Source of the DNA: Ustulina deusta | Taxonomy: Eukaryota; Ascomycota; Sordariomycetes; Xylariales; Xylariaceae | Direction: 5' to 3' | Assembly: GCA_023159155.1 (NCBI GenBank) | Contig: JAJNNX010000004.1 | Span: 868,001-932,000, forward strand | Length of the DNA stretch: 64,000 nt | Shown here: positions 12,101 to 23,528 of the stretch, in pieces | How the letters are laid out: the number at the start of each line of letters is the position of its first letter | Numbering within the stretch: position 1 is the first letter of the stretch | Notes under the pieces: generated by a model | What the model was told of the DNA's origin: nothing | Database searches by the model: none | The model's input: the letters and a program-made list of their open reading frames with translations, nothing else | Program-made: the position numbers and the translations under genes

Positions 12101-13418
12101 AACCAGATTCCGAAGCGCTGCCTTGTAAGCGTCGGAGTTCTTCAGCTTCGACCCGTCTGCCTCCCAGCTCAAAGAAGGCATCAAGGTGGATCTCTCGGGC
12201 TCTGTCCCAGAAAGCGATATCCCGCTCGTGAGTCTGACCTTCGAGCGCGATTCGCAAGTCTTCCACGTTGATATCTTCGTTCTGGGGTAGCGCCCACATT
12301 GGCAACCCCCCAGCGAACACCCTTTCTGCGTGTTCGATTTGATTCCGTGGCCACCATGAGCTGATTCGGAGTAGTCTTGTAAAAAAGATTAGGTTTCTCA
12401 GCATCGTCGCGGAGAAAACATCAATGACGACGTCAAGAACGCGGCCAACGTCTAAATCAAATGTTCCTATCAATGCTTTAATACGTTCCCAACTTGCTTG
12501 AACAAGAGCAAAGTCTTGGTGTCCCTGCGACTGGTACGGCGTTCGGTATAATTCTGCTGCAAGTTTTGAATAGCCCTCCGACTCTTCCCTTAACAAGTTG
12601 TAGTTTGCTTGACGATAAAGCTGGTTGGTAGCATACTTGATCCCGAGTTTAACAAAATTGTCCCGTATTAGGCCAAGCTGTTGTAAAGCCGGCGCATCAA
12701 GTACTTCGCGCACAAGTTGTGGTGATAATTCAGTCGCGGCGATGAAGTCCCGGAATTGGGAGGTGGATGCCGCATCATTCGAGTCGATGAAGACGGATAT
12801 GGTGTCTAGGAAGAGGGTCTGGGCATCAAAAGTAAAGTTGGTTCCGAGGTCACTCTCGGTTGGAGGGCCGAGAATCTGTTTCATGCAGCTACCGGCATCG
12901 CTCGGAGTCAGGCAATTCTCCAGCACAGCGCGTGTGAACTCTTGGCAGATGGTAGAGATTTCTTCGATGTCTTCGTCACTTCTTGACGTAATCCCATGTT
13001 CGATGACTTCTTGGCGCCCGCCTTGTTGCCAAACAGATAAACGAGCTTCAGTCAGGATGAGGTAGTTGTAATTCGTCGAGATGGGTATCCGGGGGTGCTG
13101 GCTAGGTTGTTGTGCAATAGCCGGCGGCGCAGGTTGGGCAGAGGTGGGTGCAGCTTGTGAGGATGAACTGGAGGGCCGAGCGACAGCGGGTGAAGCGGGC
13201 ACTCGATGGTTGGCTCCAGCTCCGGCCTGAGGTCCTGAAGAGTCGCGACGGTCATTATTCCGCCGTGTGTTCCTGCCACCGCCGGGGCCGCGACGATGCT
13301 GTGACCCATCTTGGTAGTCCCTATCGTGTTGGCCTAAACCAGTATCCGAAGGACGATGAGGCGCGGGCCGGTTACCTGCCTCAGAGGCCCTATCGTTGCG
13401 CTTTCGTTTTGGAGGCAT
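6140..13418 (-). CDS. THO2: THO complex subunit 2 (Tho2)
   Basis: Largest subunit of the nuclear THO complex, which couples transcription elongation to mRNP assembly and export. Two exons, 8662-13418 and 6140-8594, joined by a 67-bp intron (GTGAGC...TATAG); phase is kept and the protein is 2403 aa, the usual length in filamentous fungi. The N-terminus is basic and low-complexity (MPPKRKRNDRASEAG). The central helical region carries family features such as SPEFFVLFWALQTGDLDVP and FLGRFIKLTLGELSVWH. The last roughly 800 residues are disordered, rich in Pro, Ser, Arg, Asp and His, with RD/HRD runs (residues about 1690-1740) and an SR/RE-rich tail ending EKRQRR, a likely nuclear signal and RNA-binding tail. 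It is transcribed away from MET2. The identity is firm; the tail is poorly conserved. Confidence 0.92.
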
Positions 13419-14792
13419 TTTGGTTTTGGGGTGAAGACTAAGCGAAAAGGTTGGTCATCTGGCAGATTATAACTTGTAGGATGGAAGGCTGCCGGAGGAA
13501 AGGCGCGAAGGTGGGCGCGAGATGAAGCGTCGCATCGGGTGAAGGCTCACTGGATAATAAAAGAGGTGTCGTCAATTAGGTAGACAGTCGGGGAGGACGT
13601 GGCTGGATGTTTGCTAGTTCCGAGCGGTATTATCGATGCGGGGAAGAGTTAGAGAACCGGCCGACCGAGAAGGGCGTTGGATGGCAGGATTGAATGAGTG
13701 AATGAATGAGTGAATGCATGTATGTATGAAGGAGTGAGAGTAGAACAAAGGAAGTGGAAGTGGGCGGGCTCTTGTGGTCACCCAGCGACCATCGCTTTTC
13801 CAGATGTACAACCATCCACGTGCACAGGAGCTGCGCTGAAAGACGAGTTGAGGGAGGCCAAAAGGAAGCTTTTGAGTGGATGGCTGTGTCCGTGGAGTTG
13901 ATTGTGCTGGCAGTCGTTGGATGTCCCTTCCAAGCAGAAACTGTCGCGTGTTGAACAGTCAAGCAAGGCTAGGCTAGCCTGTAAATCGCGTATGTAGAAA
14001 GGACCGGGGAGCCAAGTTTGGGGAACAGGCCACAGACGCAGCCTCATGGAGCTTTGACCAAGAAAAGAGGCTGGGCAGCTCGCAGTACATTATAGTGGGG
14101 ACAAGAAACGCTATGGGGCGTAGCTAGCAGTGTCGGTAAGTAACAGGTGTCGAGGTAGGTACCTGCGTGGGTCACTTTGAAGGTGCAGCCAGGTCTACAC
14201 ATTTGGTAGGTATTTTTTTACTACCTAGACCGAAGTATGCCACCTGCCCGCATCTAGCTCACTCCAATTGGAGATGCCTGCCTCTATCTACATGTAGTAG
14301 TACTATCTACCTAGGTAGTCTACTAACAATGTGTATACTATGAAGTAGGTGGCTTGGTTGCTGGTGTGGCAGTAGATTAGGTAAGTAGCCGGCAACGGGT
14401 TTCCATTCCTTATGTAAGCCCGAATTTCTCGTTCTGTCTCATAGAGTCGGTCCCGGGATAACTCCAACGCTTTAACGCTTGTGAGTACTAGTGGTAAATA
14501 TCCGCACAGACTTAACGTATACAATGCTGGATCCGTCGGGATTCTCGTCTCTAGGGATTTGAACTTCAACAATTCAACAGAAGCCGGGTTTCATACAAAG
14601 AACGAAGCTTGTCGCGAAGCCGAGAATACACCGTGCCACACCGGATTCCCCTACACTAGTGTATATTTATACGGTATGATGCCTCAGTCATTCACTCCTT
14701 CATTCATAACTCATCTCAGCCGTCCATCAGAACTCGGACTGCGATAAACCAAGACGTCGAAACATATAACATAAATTCCTCACATCACTACG
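13419..14792. promoter_or_regulatory. Divergent THO2/MET2 spacer
   Basis: This 1.37-kb spacer separates the start codons of THO2 (minus) and MET2 (plus), so it should hold both promoters. Visible features are a tetranucleotide TGAA/TGAG/TATG repeat at 13691-13733, a palindromic CACGTG at 13817-13822 (a core that bHLH factors such as Cbf1 or Pho4 relatives bind), and TAGGTA motifs at about 14150-14330. Which element serves which gene is not known. Confidence 0.5.
13691..13733. repeat. TGAA/TGAG tetranucleotide microsatellite
   Basis: Imperfect tandem tetramers of TGAG, TGAA and TATG type lie in the THO2 upstream region. Such tracts vary in length between isolates. Confidence 0.7.
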
Positions 14793-16405
14793 ATGACAAC
14801 TCAAAATAGCAATAACAATGGCTCTACGCCAAAGTACAGTCAGTCATGCTTGTTCATTCGTCCCAATCCACAGCCCTCCCGTCATCCAATGTGAAAGATT
14901 CAAACTTAGAGCAATAACTAAATGTTTCGAAGCTAGGATCAAGGAGCAACCCGGGAATCCCTTCGCATCTCTGATTCCAGATCAGCAGATCGCCGTCATC
15001 CCTAGCTTCACACTTGAATCAGGCGTTACGTTACACAATCTGCCGCTGGCCTACACAACACGTGGAAAGTTGTCTGCCAATGCAGATAATGTCATGGTTA
15101 TCTGCCACGCTCTGACTGGCTCAGCCGACGTTAGCGACTGGTGGGGGCCACTGATTGGCGGTCCTGGTCGTGTATTTGACACTTCGAGGTTTTTCGTCGT
15201 GTGTATGAACAGCCTCGGCAGCCCATATGGTACTGCGAGCCCAGTTACAGCCAAGGATGGTGATCCAGAGAAGGGAAATTATGGGCCCGAGTTTCCCCTG
15301 ACCACCATTCGCGACGATGTCAAGTAAGTACTCACTCACCCGGAGTTGTGATACGTCCTGGCTAATACGACCTAGTCTTCATAAACTACTTCTTGACGAG
15401 TTAGGCGTGCGTCAGATAGCCACAGTGATCGGTGGCTCTATGGGAGGTATGCTCGTTCTCGAATGGGCGTACTTTGGCAAAGATTACGTCCGGTGCATTG
15501 TACCCATCGCAACATCGAGTCAACATAGCGCATGGGGTATTAGCTGGGGTGAAGCCCAGCGTCAAAGCATATACGCCGACCCGAAATATGAGGATGGATA
15601 CTATTCATTCTCTGAACCACCTGCCACGGGCTTAGGAGCTGCTCGAATGGCTGCTCTTCTTACGTACCGAAGCCGGAACTCGTTTGAGGCTCGATTTGGG
15701 CGGAATATTCCAAATCCAGCCAGACGTCAAACAATCCGCGAAACACCGCCACCAACCACGCCATCTGAGGCTCATTTCCAGATCCACAATGATGGTCATA
15801 AAATAACGAGGCTATCACCTAAGAATGGCCGAACCAACCTGCCGTCACAACTGCCCAACTCCAATGAGGCTACTGCCAAGTCCTTAGACCCCCAATTCTC
15901 GGGCCCCAAAACGGGCAGCTTGACCGGGGGAGATTCTCTGCCTTGCTCAACATACTTCTCTGCTCAGTCCTATTTGCGGTACCAAGGAGAGAAATTTGTG
16001 AAGCGATTTGATAGCAATTGTTACATTGCTATCACAAGGAAGCTGGATACACATGATGTCTCTCGATACCGAGCTGAGAGCATAGCGGAGGCGCTAGCCT
16101 TGATTGAGCAGCCCACGCTAGTTCTGGGAATTGAAAGTGACGGGCTTTTCACTTTTGCCGAGCAGGAAGAGTTGGCGAAGCATATCAAGAATGCCAGGTT
16201 GGAGAAGATAGACAGTCAAGAAGGTCATGATGCGTTCCTGCTCCAATTTGAGCAGGTCAACAGATACATCCTCAAGTTCTTGAATGAGATATTGCCAGAC
16301 GTCATGAGTAAAGACGGTGAGCATGTCGAGGCAGCAAGTGTTGGACAGCTATTGAAGTCTAGTACTTTCGGGGAAGCGGAGGTTGAGGATATAACCGCAT
16401 GGTGA
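14793..16405 (+). CDS. MET2: Homoserine O-acetyltransferase
   Basis: Transfers acetyl from acetyl-CoA to L-homoserine in methionine synthesis; an alpha/beta-hydrolase-fold enzyme. My model has three exons: 14793-14833, 14937-15323 and 15376-16405 (485 aa). The second intron (GTAAGT...CCTAG) is secure: TTIRDDV joins LHKLLLDELGVRQIATVIGG. The first intron is inferred: starting at the ATG at 14793 and splicing GTACAG...CTAG gives NGSTPKIKEQPGNPFASL, more family-like than the unspliced frame from the ATG at 14818 (MALRQSTVSH), which is the alternative. The nucleophile serine lies in GGSMGG, the aspartate in ESDGLF and the histidine in SQEGHDAFL. A 90-residue low-complexity insertion before TYFSAQSYLRYQG is typical of fungal enzymes. 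Confidence 0.9.
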
Positions 16406-19176
16406 AGGGACTCCAGATGGTAGAAAGCACCGTTCGACAACGAATAACATGAGACCAGCCGTTACGATTAGACAAAGTTAGCATCAGCATGCCTATCATC
16501 ATCTCGCATTGCTAAAGGAGTGAAAAAAAAAAATTTTTGAAAAAAAGGGTTACGTTCGTTAATTAATTGACGCACCGAAACAGCGACCTGGGATTCTCAT
16601 CCTCAACCCGCCTCATTGGCTGTGTCTTAGTATGGCTGTTTCTCATGAAGGATGGCGATGACTCATCTCGCCTGTACGGTGTACATGGCTCTTTCGAGGC
16701 GTCCAATGGGAGTAGTCAAACTTAGGAGTATGCAAAAGAGAAATCGGGCCTGTAGCCAGGACCAATCACTCTAGGTCTTGTTCGTTCTTTAGTTTCCAGA
16801 AGTTTTCCAGGCGGGTGCATGCACGTAAGGAAGATCAGCTGAGTGGGCTTTTTTGGTTGACCTGGGTGCTGAATGCTGTGTACTTTTTTATCCGAGTTGC
16901 AGGAACACGGCAATAATACACCGAAAGGCTGACAGGATTCTAGGACTTTTGATCAAAAGTCCTAGATACCTATTCGGTAGGTAGGTAGTAAGGTAGAAAG
17001 AGTATAAGTTCCCAGTTCTACCTGCTGTGTGCTAGCTCCCCTCGACTCCGCCGTGATGGACAAGGCCTGTGCAATGGTCAAAAATACAAATCAGATGGAT
17101 CTACTGTATGCTATATATACATCACGCTTTTGCTCATTAGGGACGTTTGGAAGACGCATTAGATGTAGGTATGGTCCTGCAATCGTGGACGTCTGGGACT
17201 GAGCACGTTTTTAGTACAAGACGTTAATTGGTTGTGGTCCACGTTAAAGCCTACCTTAAGCTACCTGCCTACTTAGGTAGGTACAGGGTATTTATCTCAT
17301 GCCCACTTAAGGCGCACTTAAGGCTTTAGTTTAGCGTACAGTAAGTGTTAACGGCGGAGCCAGGCACCTACCTCCAGGCTTGTCTTAATCACCCTGGTCA
17401 GGAGCATTAGTTGTGCAGTAGTGTAGTGTACTTAACTGGCGGTTCCCTAAATCTGTAGCCCCTCCACCACCTTGGAATCGACTACTACCGACATGGTAGG
17501 TATAATCGCTTCGGCCCCTCTCCAAACCGAACAATCGGATTCTCTTCCAGTCCAGGTTAGGTGGTTGGGGACTCACGAGCATAGCAGCGGCTTCTACCTA
17601 GTTGAACCGCTAGAACCGCTAGAAGCGTTCAAAAAGGTGGCGTCGGAGAGCAGGAGGCATATCGCGTTTTCCTGCTACTTTTCGTCATGGCCCCCACGTG
17701 CACCACGTTCATGGATGTGCTCCCGAGTGGCTGGGTACACTAGGAGCGGGGAGTAAGCTGGAGGAATTGCTTCTTCATTTCCACTTGTGAAACAGGCACT
17801 ATTTACTTGAGACTCCTATGGAGAAGCAAAGAAATACAGAGAGAATCTACCTCGGTAAGGTGCTCAGTCAGCGAGATATTCGGTCTGCAAAAGGCATCCT
17901 CCGCCGGGAAAGACGTCGGATGCAGCGATGCTGCGCTGTAACACGGTGCTAAGCACATCTCATGATTAAATGCTTGATGTGGCCTGGTCAATACTACCAC
18001 CTCGGCCGGTAAGTAAAGAAGTGGCGGCAGTGGTCGCCAATGGTAGCGCCTCGGGATGCGATCCGTCGCACGTTTTGACGTAGGCATCACCCACCTCAGC
18101 TTCTCCTACCTACACGACATGTAGATAGTCATCCGATTCAATGCGACGGTATAGGCATTGGAGTCGGTTGTGGCGATATACACGGATGTTGTTACCTAGA
18201 GTAGTCGGCGCGAACCTATGGGCCGAGCACGTTTCCTAGGGCAGAGCGTGGTACGCAAGTCGGTAGGTACCTACACGTGTATTGTAATATTGTGATATTA
18301 GATGCCTGGGGTTTACTTAAGATTTAAGCCTTGATCTACATGTACACTAAAGTCGGTCTGGAGACTCGGTTTGAAGTGCCTCCGGCGCAACTAGTGTACT
18401 GGACCAATAGATGGCCACATGCACGCAACAACACAAAGATTTGGGAGTCGTCCAAGCCACTCTGTCGGGGGTCGGGATTACCAGCAGGGACCGGGAGTCA
18501 CCGAGTCCTCCGATGGAGTACGTATACATGTATACATTTAATTGTATTTCGGGTACACCATTGGCCAGACTCTCAGTCGTCTTAGCTTACCTACGCATAC
18601 CCTGTTCTACTAGTAGGTAGTCTACTTAAGCCCAGCCTACACCCGCACAGTTGGGTCATCGCTTGGATTACCCTACAGGAGCTAGCCTGCAGTCATCGAA
18701 CCCGTACATGTAGGTACACTACACAACCAAGGTACTGTATATGATGTACATATTAGCAGGCAGACTATCTTTTTGTAGATAGGTAGATACGTACTTCCTC
18801 TCCGCCCTTCCCGCAGGTACAAGGCTTGGTTTCTCTCCAAAATCACGACATCTTCCAATTCTCTCCTTTGTACTCCTTCTACGCCCATCAGATTTCGAAA
18901 GCTGTCGTGCCCGTCTCTTTGTCAGCAGTATACAACCGCCACGACACGTTGAGGTGTTGCAGGCGTATCGATCTGATTGGGATGCCATCCAACTTCTGAC
19001 CCGATCCCGCGAGTTCACCGGCTGAGACCGTCTCTGCCGAACAGTGCGCCATGAATATCGAATAATTCAGTTGGATGCGTACTCGATACCTTGGGGAATG
19101 GCCGCGGCGCTTATTCAATTTTACCTATACACTCTAAATACGAAATCAAAGAAACGTCAAAATCCGAATCTTCGCA
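16406..19176. promoter_or_regulatory. Long MET2-PHO84 spacer with CACGTG sites
   Basis: A 2.77-kb spacer without a supported gene. It contains two exact CACGTG palindromes, at 17695-17700 (followed at once by CACCACGTT) and 18274-18279, and several CACGTT half-type sites, for example near 17241 and 18068. CACGTG/CACGTT is the core bound by Pho4 and the Neurospora NUC-1 phosphate regulators, and the next gene is a phosphate transporter. TAGGTA motifs cluster near 16975 and 17270. An A/T homopolymer stretch lies at about 16526-16548 downstream of MET2. The regulatory role is inference. Confidence 0.45.
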
Positions 19177-21543
19177 ATGGAAATGTTACCAGAACCAATG
19201 ACCCCCGTGACGTACGAGCGTACGTATGGGGGGAACCGCGCTTTTCACAACTTCTTCAACGATTTTAGTCACATTCAAGACCCAAACCTAAGACGACGTC
19301 TCGCATTATCCGAGATTGATAAGGTCCCCTTCGGCCTGTACCATGTCAGGGCCGTAGTAGTCGCCGGCATAGGGTTTTTTCTGGATTCATACGACATCTT
19401 CGCTATTAATCTTGTGACATTACTCCTAGGGGTGGTTTTCTGGCAAGGACCACCTAGCGATGCGATCCATGGATATGGAGGCAACAACGGTATTCTACCG
19501 ACACCAGTGAGCCAAACGCTGAAGACGTCGACCAGTGCAGGGATTGTGATCGGACAACTCGTGTTCGGCTGGCTAGCCGACAAATACGGCCGGCGGAAAA
19601 TGTACGGAGTCGAGCTGGGCATTATTCTCGTTTCCACTCTATCTTGCTGTCTTATTTCCGCCAGCCAGGCCGTAAGCTTCACGGGTCTAATGACCTTCTG
19701 GCGGGTCATGATGGGGTAAATCTCACACACCATTCCTTCCCGCTACGCAAGCCAGATCCAGCTAACAATGACATTAGTATTGGAATTGGAGGTGACTACC
19801 CTCTAAGTTCAGTAATCACCTCAGAGTTTGCGCCCACGAGATGGCGAGGCGCCATGATGGCAGCTGTGTTTTCTATGCAAGGCATCGGCCAGCTCTTCGC
19901 TGCAATTGTTGCTCTCATCACGACAGCCGCGTTTGCCAACATGTTCAAAAATGCCACGAACGTAGGCGATTGCGATTACGACTGCCAAACAGCTGCAGAC
20001 CGCTGCTGGCGCATCATTATCGGTGTAGGCGCCGTTCCGGCTGTCTTTGCTTTGTATTACCGCATCACAATACCCGAAACCCCAAGATAGTACGCAATCA
20101 TCTAAATTATTTCCTTCTTGCTTTACCGATTTTTATAGTACAAAGGCTCCTTTCTGGGCCAATGTCATAGCCTAGGAGCTCCCCACGTTGCTAAAACACT
20201 TACCGATTAGGCTCAAAATAGTGATAACTAACTTCAAGTGCCGTAGTACGTTCGAAGTCGCCAAGGATGTAGAGAAGGCGGCCGCCGACATCAAGGCTTA
20301 CATGACCAGCCAATCGGAGGGCGAGGTTGACGAAATCAAGCAGGCGCGGATGAAAAAAGTTGCCTCTCCTGCTCTCGCCGTCCCATCAGCGTCGTGGAGA
20401 GATGCATATGAATACTTCAGCCAGTGGAAGAACGGGAAGGTTCTGATCGGAACGACACTTTCGTGGTTCTTTTTGGTAAGAAACTGCCCTGCGTTTACGG
20501 TTTTCCGCATCTGACATCGTCTGTAGGACTTCGCGTTTTATGGCCTTGGTTTGAATAATCAGGTTGTCTTGCAAGTTATAGGCTACGCAGACGGCAGCTC
20601 ACTGCATGAGATCCTTCACAATAGCGCCGTCGGTACTATCATCTTGATTGTGGCAGGGTCTCTACCTGGCTATTGGACGTCTATTCTTCTAATCGATACC
20701 ATCGGACGCAAGCCACTTCAAATCCTCGGTTTCTCTATACTTACTATCATCTTTAGCGTACTCGGCTTCTGTTATAACCAGTTGGGCAAGGGGTCGTTGC
20801 TGGCCCTCTATGTGATTGCTAATTATTTCTTCAACTTCGGTCCCAATACAACCACATTCATAATCCCCGGGGAATGCTACCCGACGCGCTACCGATCCAC
20901 AGGCCACGGCATCTCCGCCGCCATGGGCAAGGTGGGTGCCATCGTCGCTCAAGTCATCTCAATCCCTCTCCTGAGAAAGGGTGCGGCACCGTACTGCCAA
21001 GGCAGTGCTTGCACGCCATGGATAGACAAACTGATGCAGATATTCGCTCTCTTCATGTTCTTGGGACTTCTTGTCTCCTTCCTAGTCCCCGAGACGAAGG
21101 GCTACACTTTGGAGGAGCTTGCGGGCGAGCGTCCGACATCTTATAACTCTGGCCGCAACGGTAGCATCGTTGAGAAACCTAAAAAGTGGTGGAATCCGTT
21201 CGGTGGCGGCCGACCGGCAGGCTTTATGTACCCTCGCTCAGCGCAAGGCAGCTTTGGTCCTGGCGGTCGAGTGGGAATCATGACGAGTCCAGAACTTGCA
21301 GCTCAGAACGCTGGAAGGAAGAGGCATTTCTGGAAATGGACCCATCGAAACAAGGATAGAGGGCGCCCCGACAGCACGAGTTCAACTACGAACATAGCCG
21401 GCATGACAATGAATGAAGCCACAGGAGCCACGGTGATGCCCCCTCGTTGGGGTGCGGGTTGGGGTCGGATAGATCGCGGGACACAACCCCCCGGGATTGA
21501 AAATATACGGCTACAGGACGTAGGGCATCTGCTCATAAATTAG
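19177..21543 (+). CDS. PHO84: High-affinity inorganic phosphate transporter, Pho84-type MFS
   Basis: Proton-phosphate symporter of the plasma membrane. Four exons: 19177-19715, 19778-20089, 20247-20475 and 20527-21543 (698 aa). Splice phases agree and restore MMGIGIGGDYPLSSVITSEF, the Pho84 signature, then PETPRYTFEVAKDVEKAAADI and SWFFLDFAFYGLGLN. Other MFS marks: ADKYGRRKMYG after helix 4 and ARWR-type loop TRWRGAMMA. About 12 hydrophobic segments are visible, with the large central loop (KAYMTSQSEGEVDE...) between the two six-helix halves. After VPETKGYTLEELAGE there is an unusually long cytosolic tail of about 145 residues rich in Gly, Arg and Trp. Likely induced by phosphate starvation given upstream CACGTG sites. 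Glycerophosphodiester transport is a less likely alternative. Confidence 0.9.
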
Positions 21544-22042
21544 ATATCAGCATGGATAATGAATGCGCCACTCAGGCGGGCAAGTGGCATTGGCATAGCA
21601 TGGAGTGGGTAGATGTTTCATGGGTTTAAGCGGGATGATTCGGAGTTCCTGATGATATATCTCTTGAAAAACTTTGAAGAGATTCCTGCCATTGTTAAAT
21701 GGGGATTTACTCGGCGACATATCTTGCATCTACATACTATTCGTCTGTATATTTTATTTTCTAAAATATTGGACATTGGGTAACAAATATCCTGGAATAA
21801 GTTTACAAGTACGGTTTTGTCATAAAAAAACTCAAACTTCAGTCTCGTGACGCCTTGTTGTAATATTGTACTTGGTGGTCGATTGTAATCACGACACAAA
21901 CCAGACTCCCGGCAAACCTCAACTATCGCGACATGATAATAGAGGACGAATGTTCCGGGTACGGCCATAACCCCTAAAAATCTGGGATGCCACATTCTCC
22001 TCGTATACTACAAAGCGCGTTCTTTCCTCTGCCTACCAGACA

Positions 22043-22438
22043 TCACAGAGGCTTTGTGGTGTTGCTACAGAGATTCAAATATACCTGAGTGTGTGAAATC
22101 GAGCATTGTATGACTTCTTCCATTCTCGGCGATTGAACGGTCCAAGAGACGGTTTTCTGTGGCATGCTGGCCATTAGACCATGGCCGGCCTTGCTAGAAG
22201 TAACTTGGACCTCATCTCCACTAGCCTGTTCTATCGTGGCAATCTCGGCTTCCTGTATCCCCTTCGGGAGGACGGGGTCGTCCTCACTGACATCATCAGA
22301 TACTAGAACGTCGCAGGACGAATGCCCCGCGGGTTTGGCGAGAGATGCGTCTCCGACCGCTGAAGGCATATTTGAAAGACCCAGTGCTGCGGATCTCTTA
22401 AGGCTGGCGGGATGCATCCACCTTTTGTCACCGTACAC
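22043..22438 (-). CDS. Hypothetical protein or exon (weak)
   Basis: An open frame of 131 codons that I do not recognise. The first codon is not ATG (GTG at 22436-22438), so it would have to be an exon: a possible acceptor ACATTAG lies just upstream at about 22446, giving RPVYGDKRWMHPASLKRSAA. The product is Ser/Ala-rich with an acidic centre (SDDVSEDDPVLP) and resembles a cytosolic tail more than a folded domain. A second protein-like frame lies upstream at 22475-22672 (see findings). It could be a real small gene, an exon of a decayed gene, or chance. Confidence 0.3.
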   Translation of the reverse strand: MYGDKRWMHPASLKRSAALGLSNMPSAVGDASLAKPAGHSSCDVLVSDDVSEDDPVLPKGIQEAEIATIEQASGDEVQVTSSKAGHGLMASMPQKTVSWTVQSPRMEEVIQCSISHTQVYLNLCSNTTKPL

Positions 22439-22451
22439 CGGGCGCTAATGT

Positions 22452-23495
22452 GTGGGATCATTCCGGATTCAAAGTTATATTATGGGAGAAGAGCGGGCTG
22501 TTGTAGGTCTATTGAATAACTGCCGAGCAATACCCGCATCAACTTGCAACTCACAGCGCTTTTCTTGGGGCACAACTGCTGACATGTACGCAAGTATAAC
22601 CAGACCTCCCTGTTTCCCTCCAGTCTTCCTGGTTTCTTTGGCTGTTTCCTTCACGGACTGAATCACTGGCACATCATCGTATATGGTTGGCAGTGAATCT
22701 TGTCACGGAAAAACAACGCCGTTGGTGCCGTGAAGGTACTAACGGTATATATAGATCCATATCTCCGCGGCAAATCTAGATCCCTCTCTTCATCTGGACC
22801 AGAACCAACGTTGGCGGGGGAGGACCTAAATCTCGCGTCCTTGAGCAACCACCCGGTCACCAATGACATTGTAAAGTTGAACAGGAACGAATGAGAACTA
22901 TTGTGGGCTTCGGACGAGACATTGGAGACATGTTTACTGGACGTAATATTTGATGTTCTTTTCCGTTGCAGCAGTTACTGATCCGCAATGTCGGATTCGT
23001 CCCAGAAATATGAGCAATAGAGAGATTTATTAAGTTTTATTGCAGCCACAGGCACAACCGTCAGGAATCTATCCACTTGTTGTTGCGTGAAAGTCTCTAA
23101 AACACCTTCGCGGACTGATCTTAATTACCTTAGGATAGAAGTCTCCATGTTGCGCAGTGTATCTCGTGGCACTGATATAATTTGCCACTCAGCTTTTATA
23201 CAAGGAACTTAGCGAGGACGGTAAGATGTCTCAATTTGAAGCGAGGCATGAGTAGCTCACTGCTGAAGCCCGAGACATGCGCATCTCGTGTATACCTTCC
23301 GTACAACAGTCAATACCCAGCATATGACTTCTTGAGGCCGCATTGAATCTACAGGAATCTCCTTGCTTGTTCTTAAAAAACGACATTGTGTGTCAATCAA
23401 GAAACCGACTGTGATGTCCCGCACGGAATGCACATACGTTTACGCCCCGCCTTGGCCAGCCGACAACTGCTCCTTCGCCGTTTTAGCGTTCGAAG

Positions 23496-23528
<33 letters not shown>

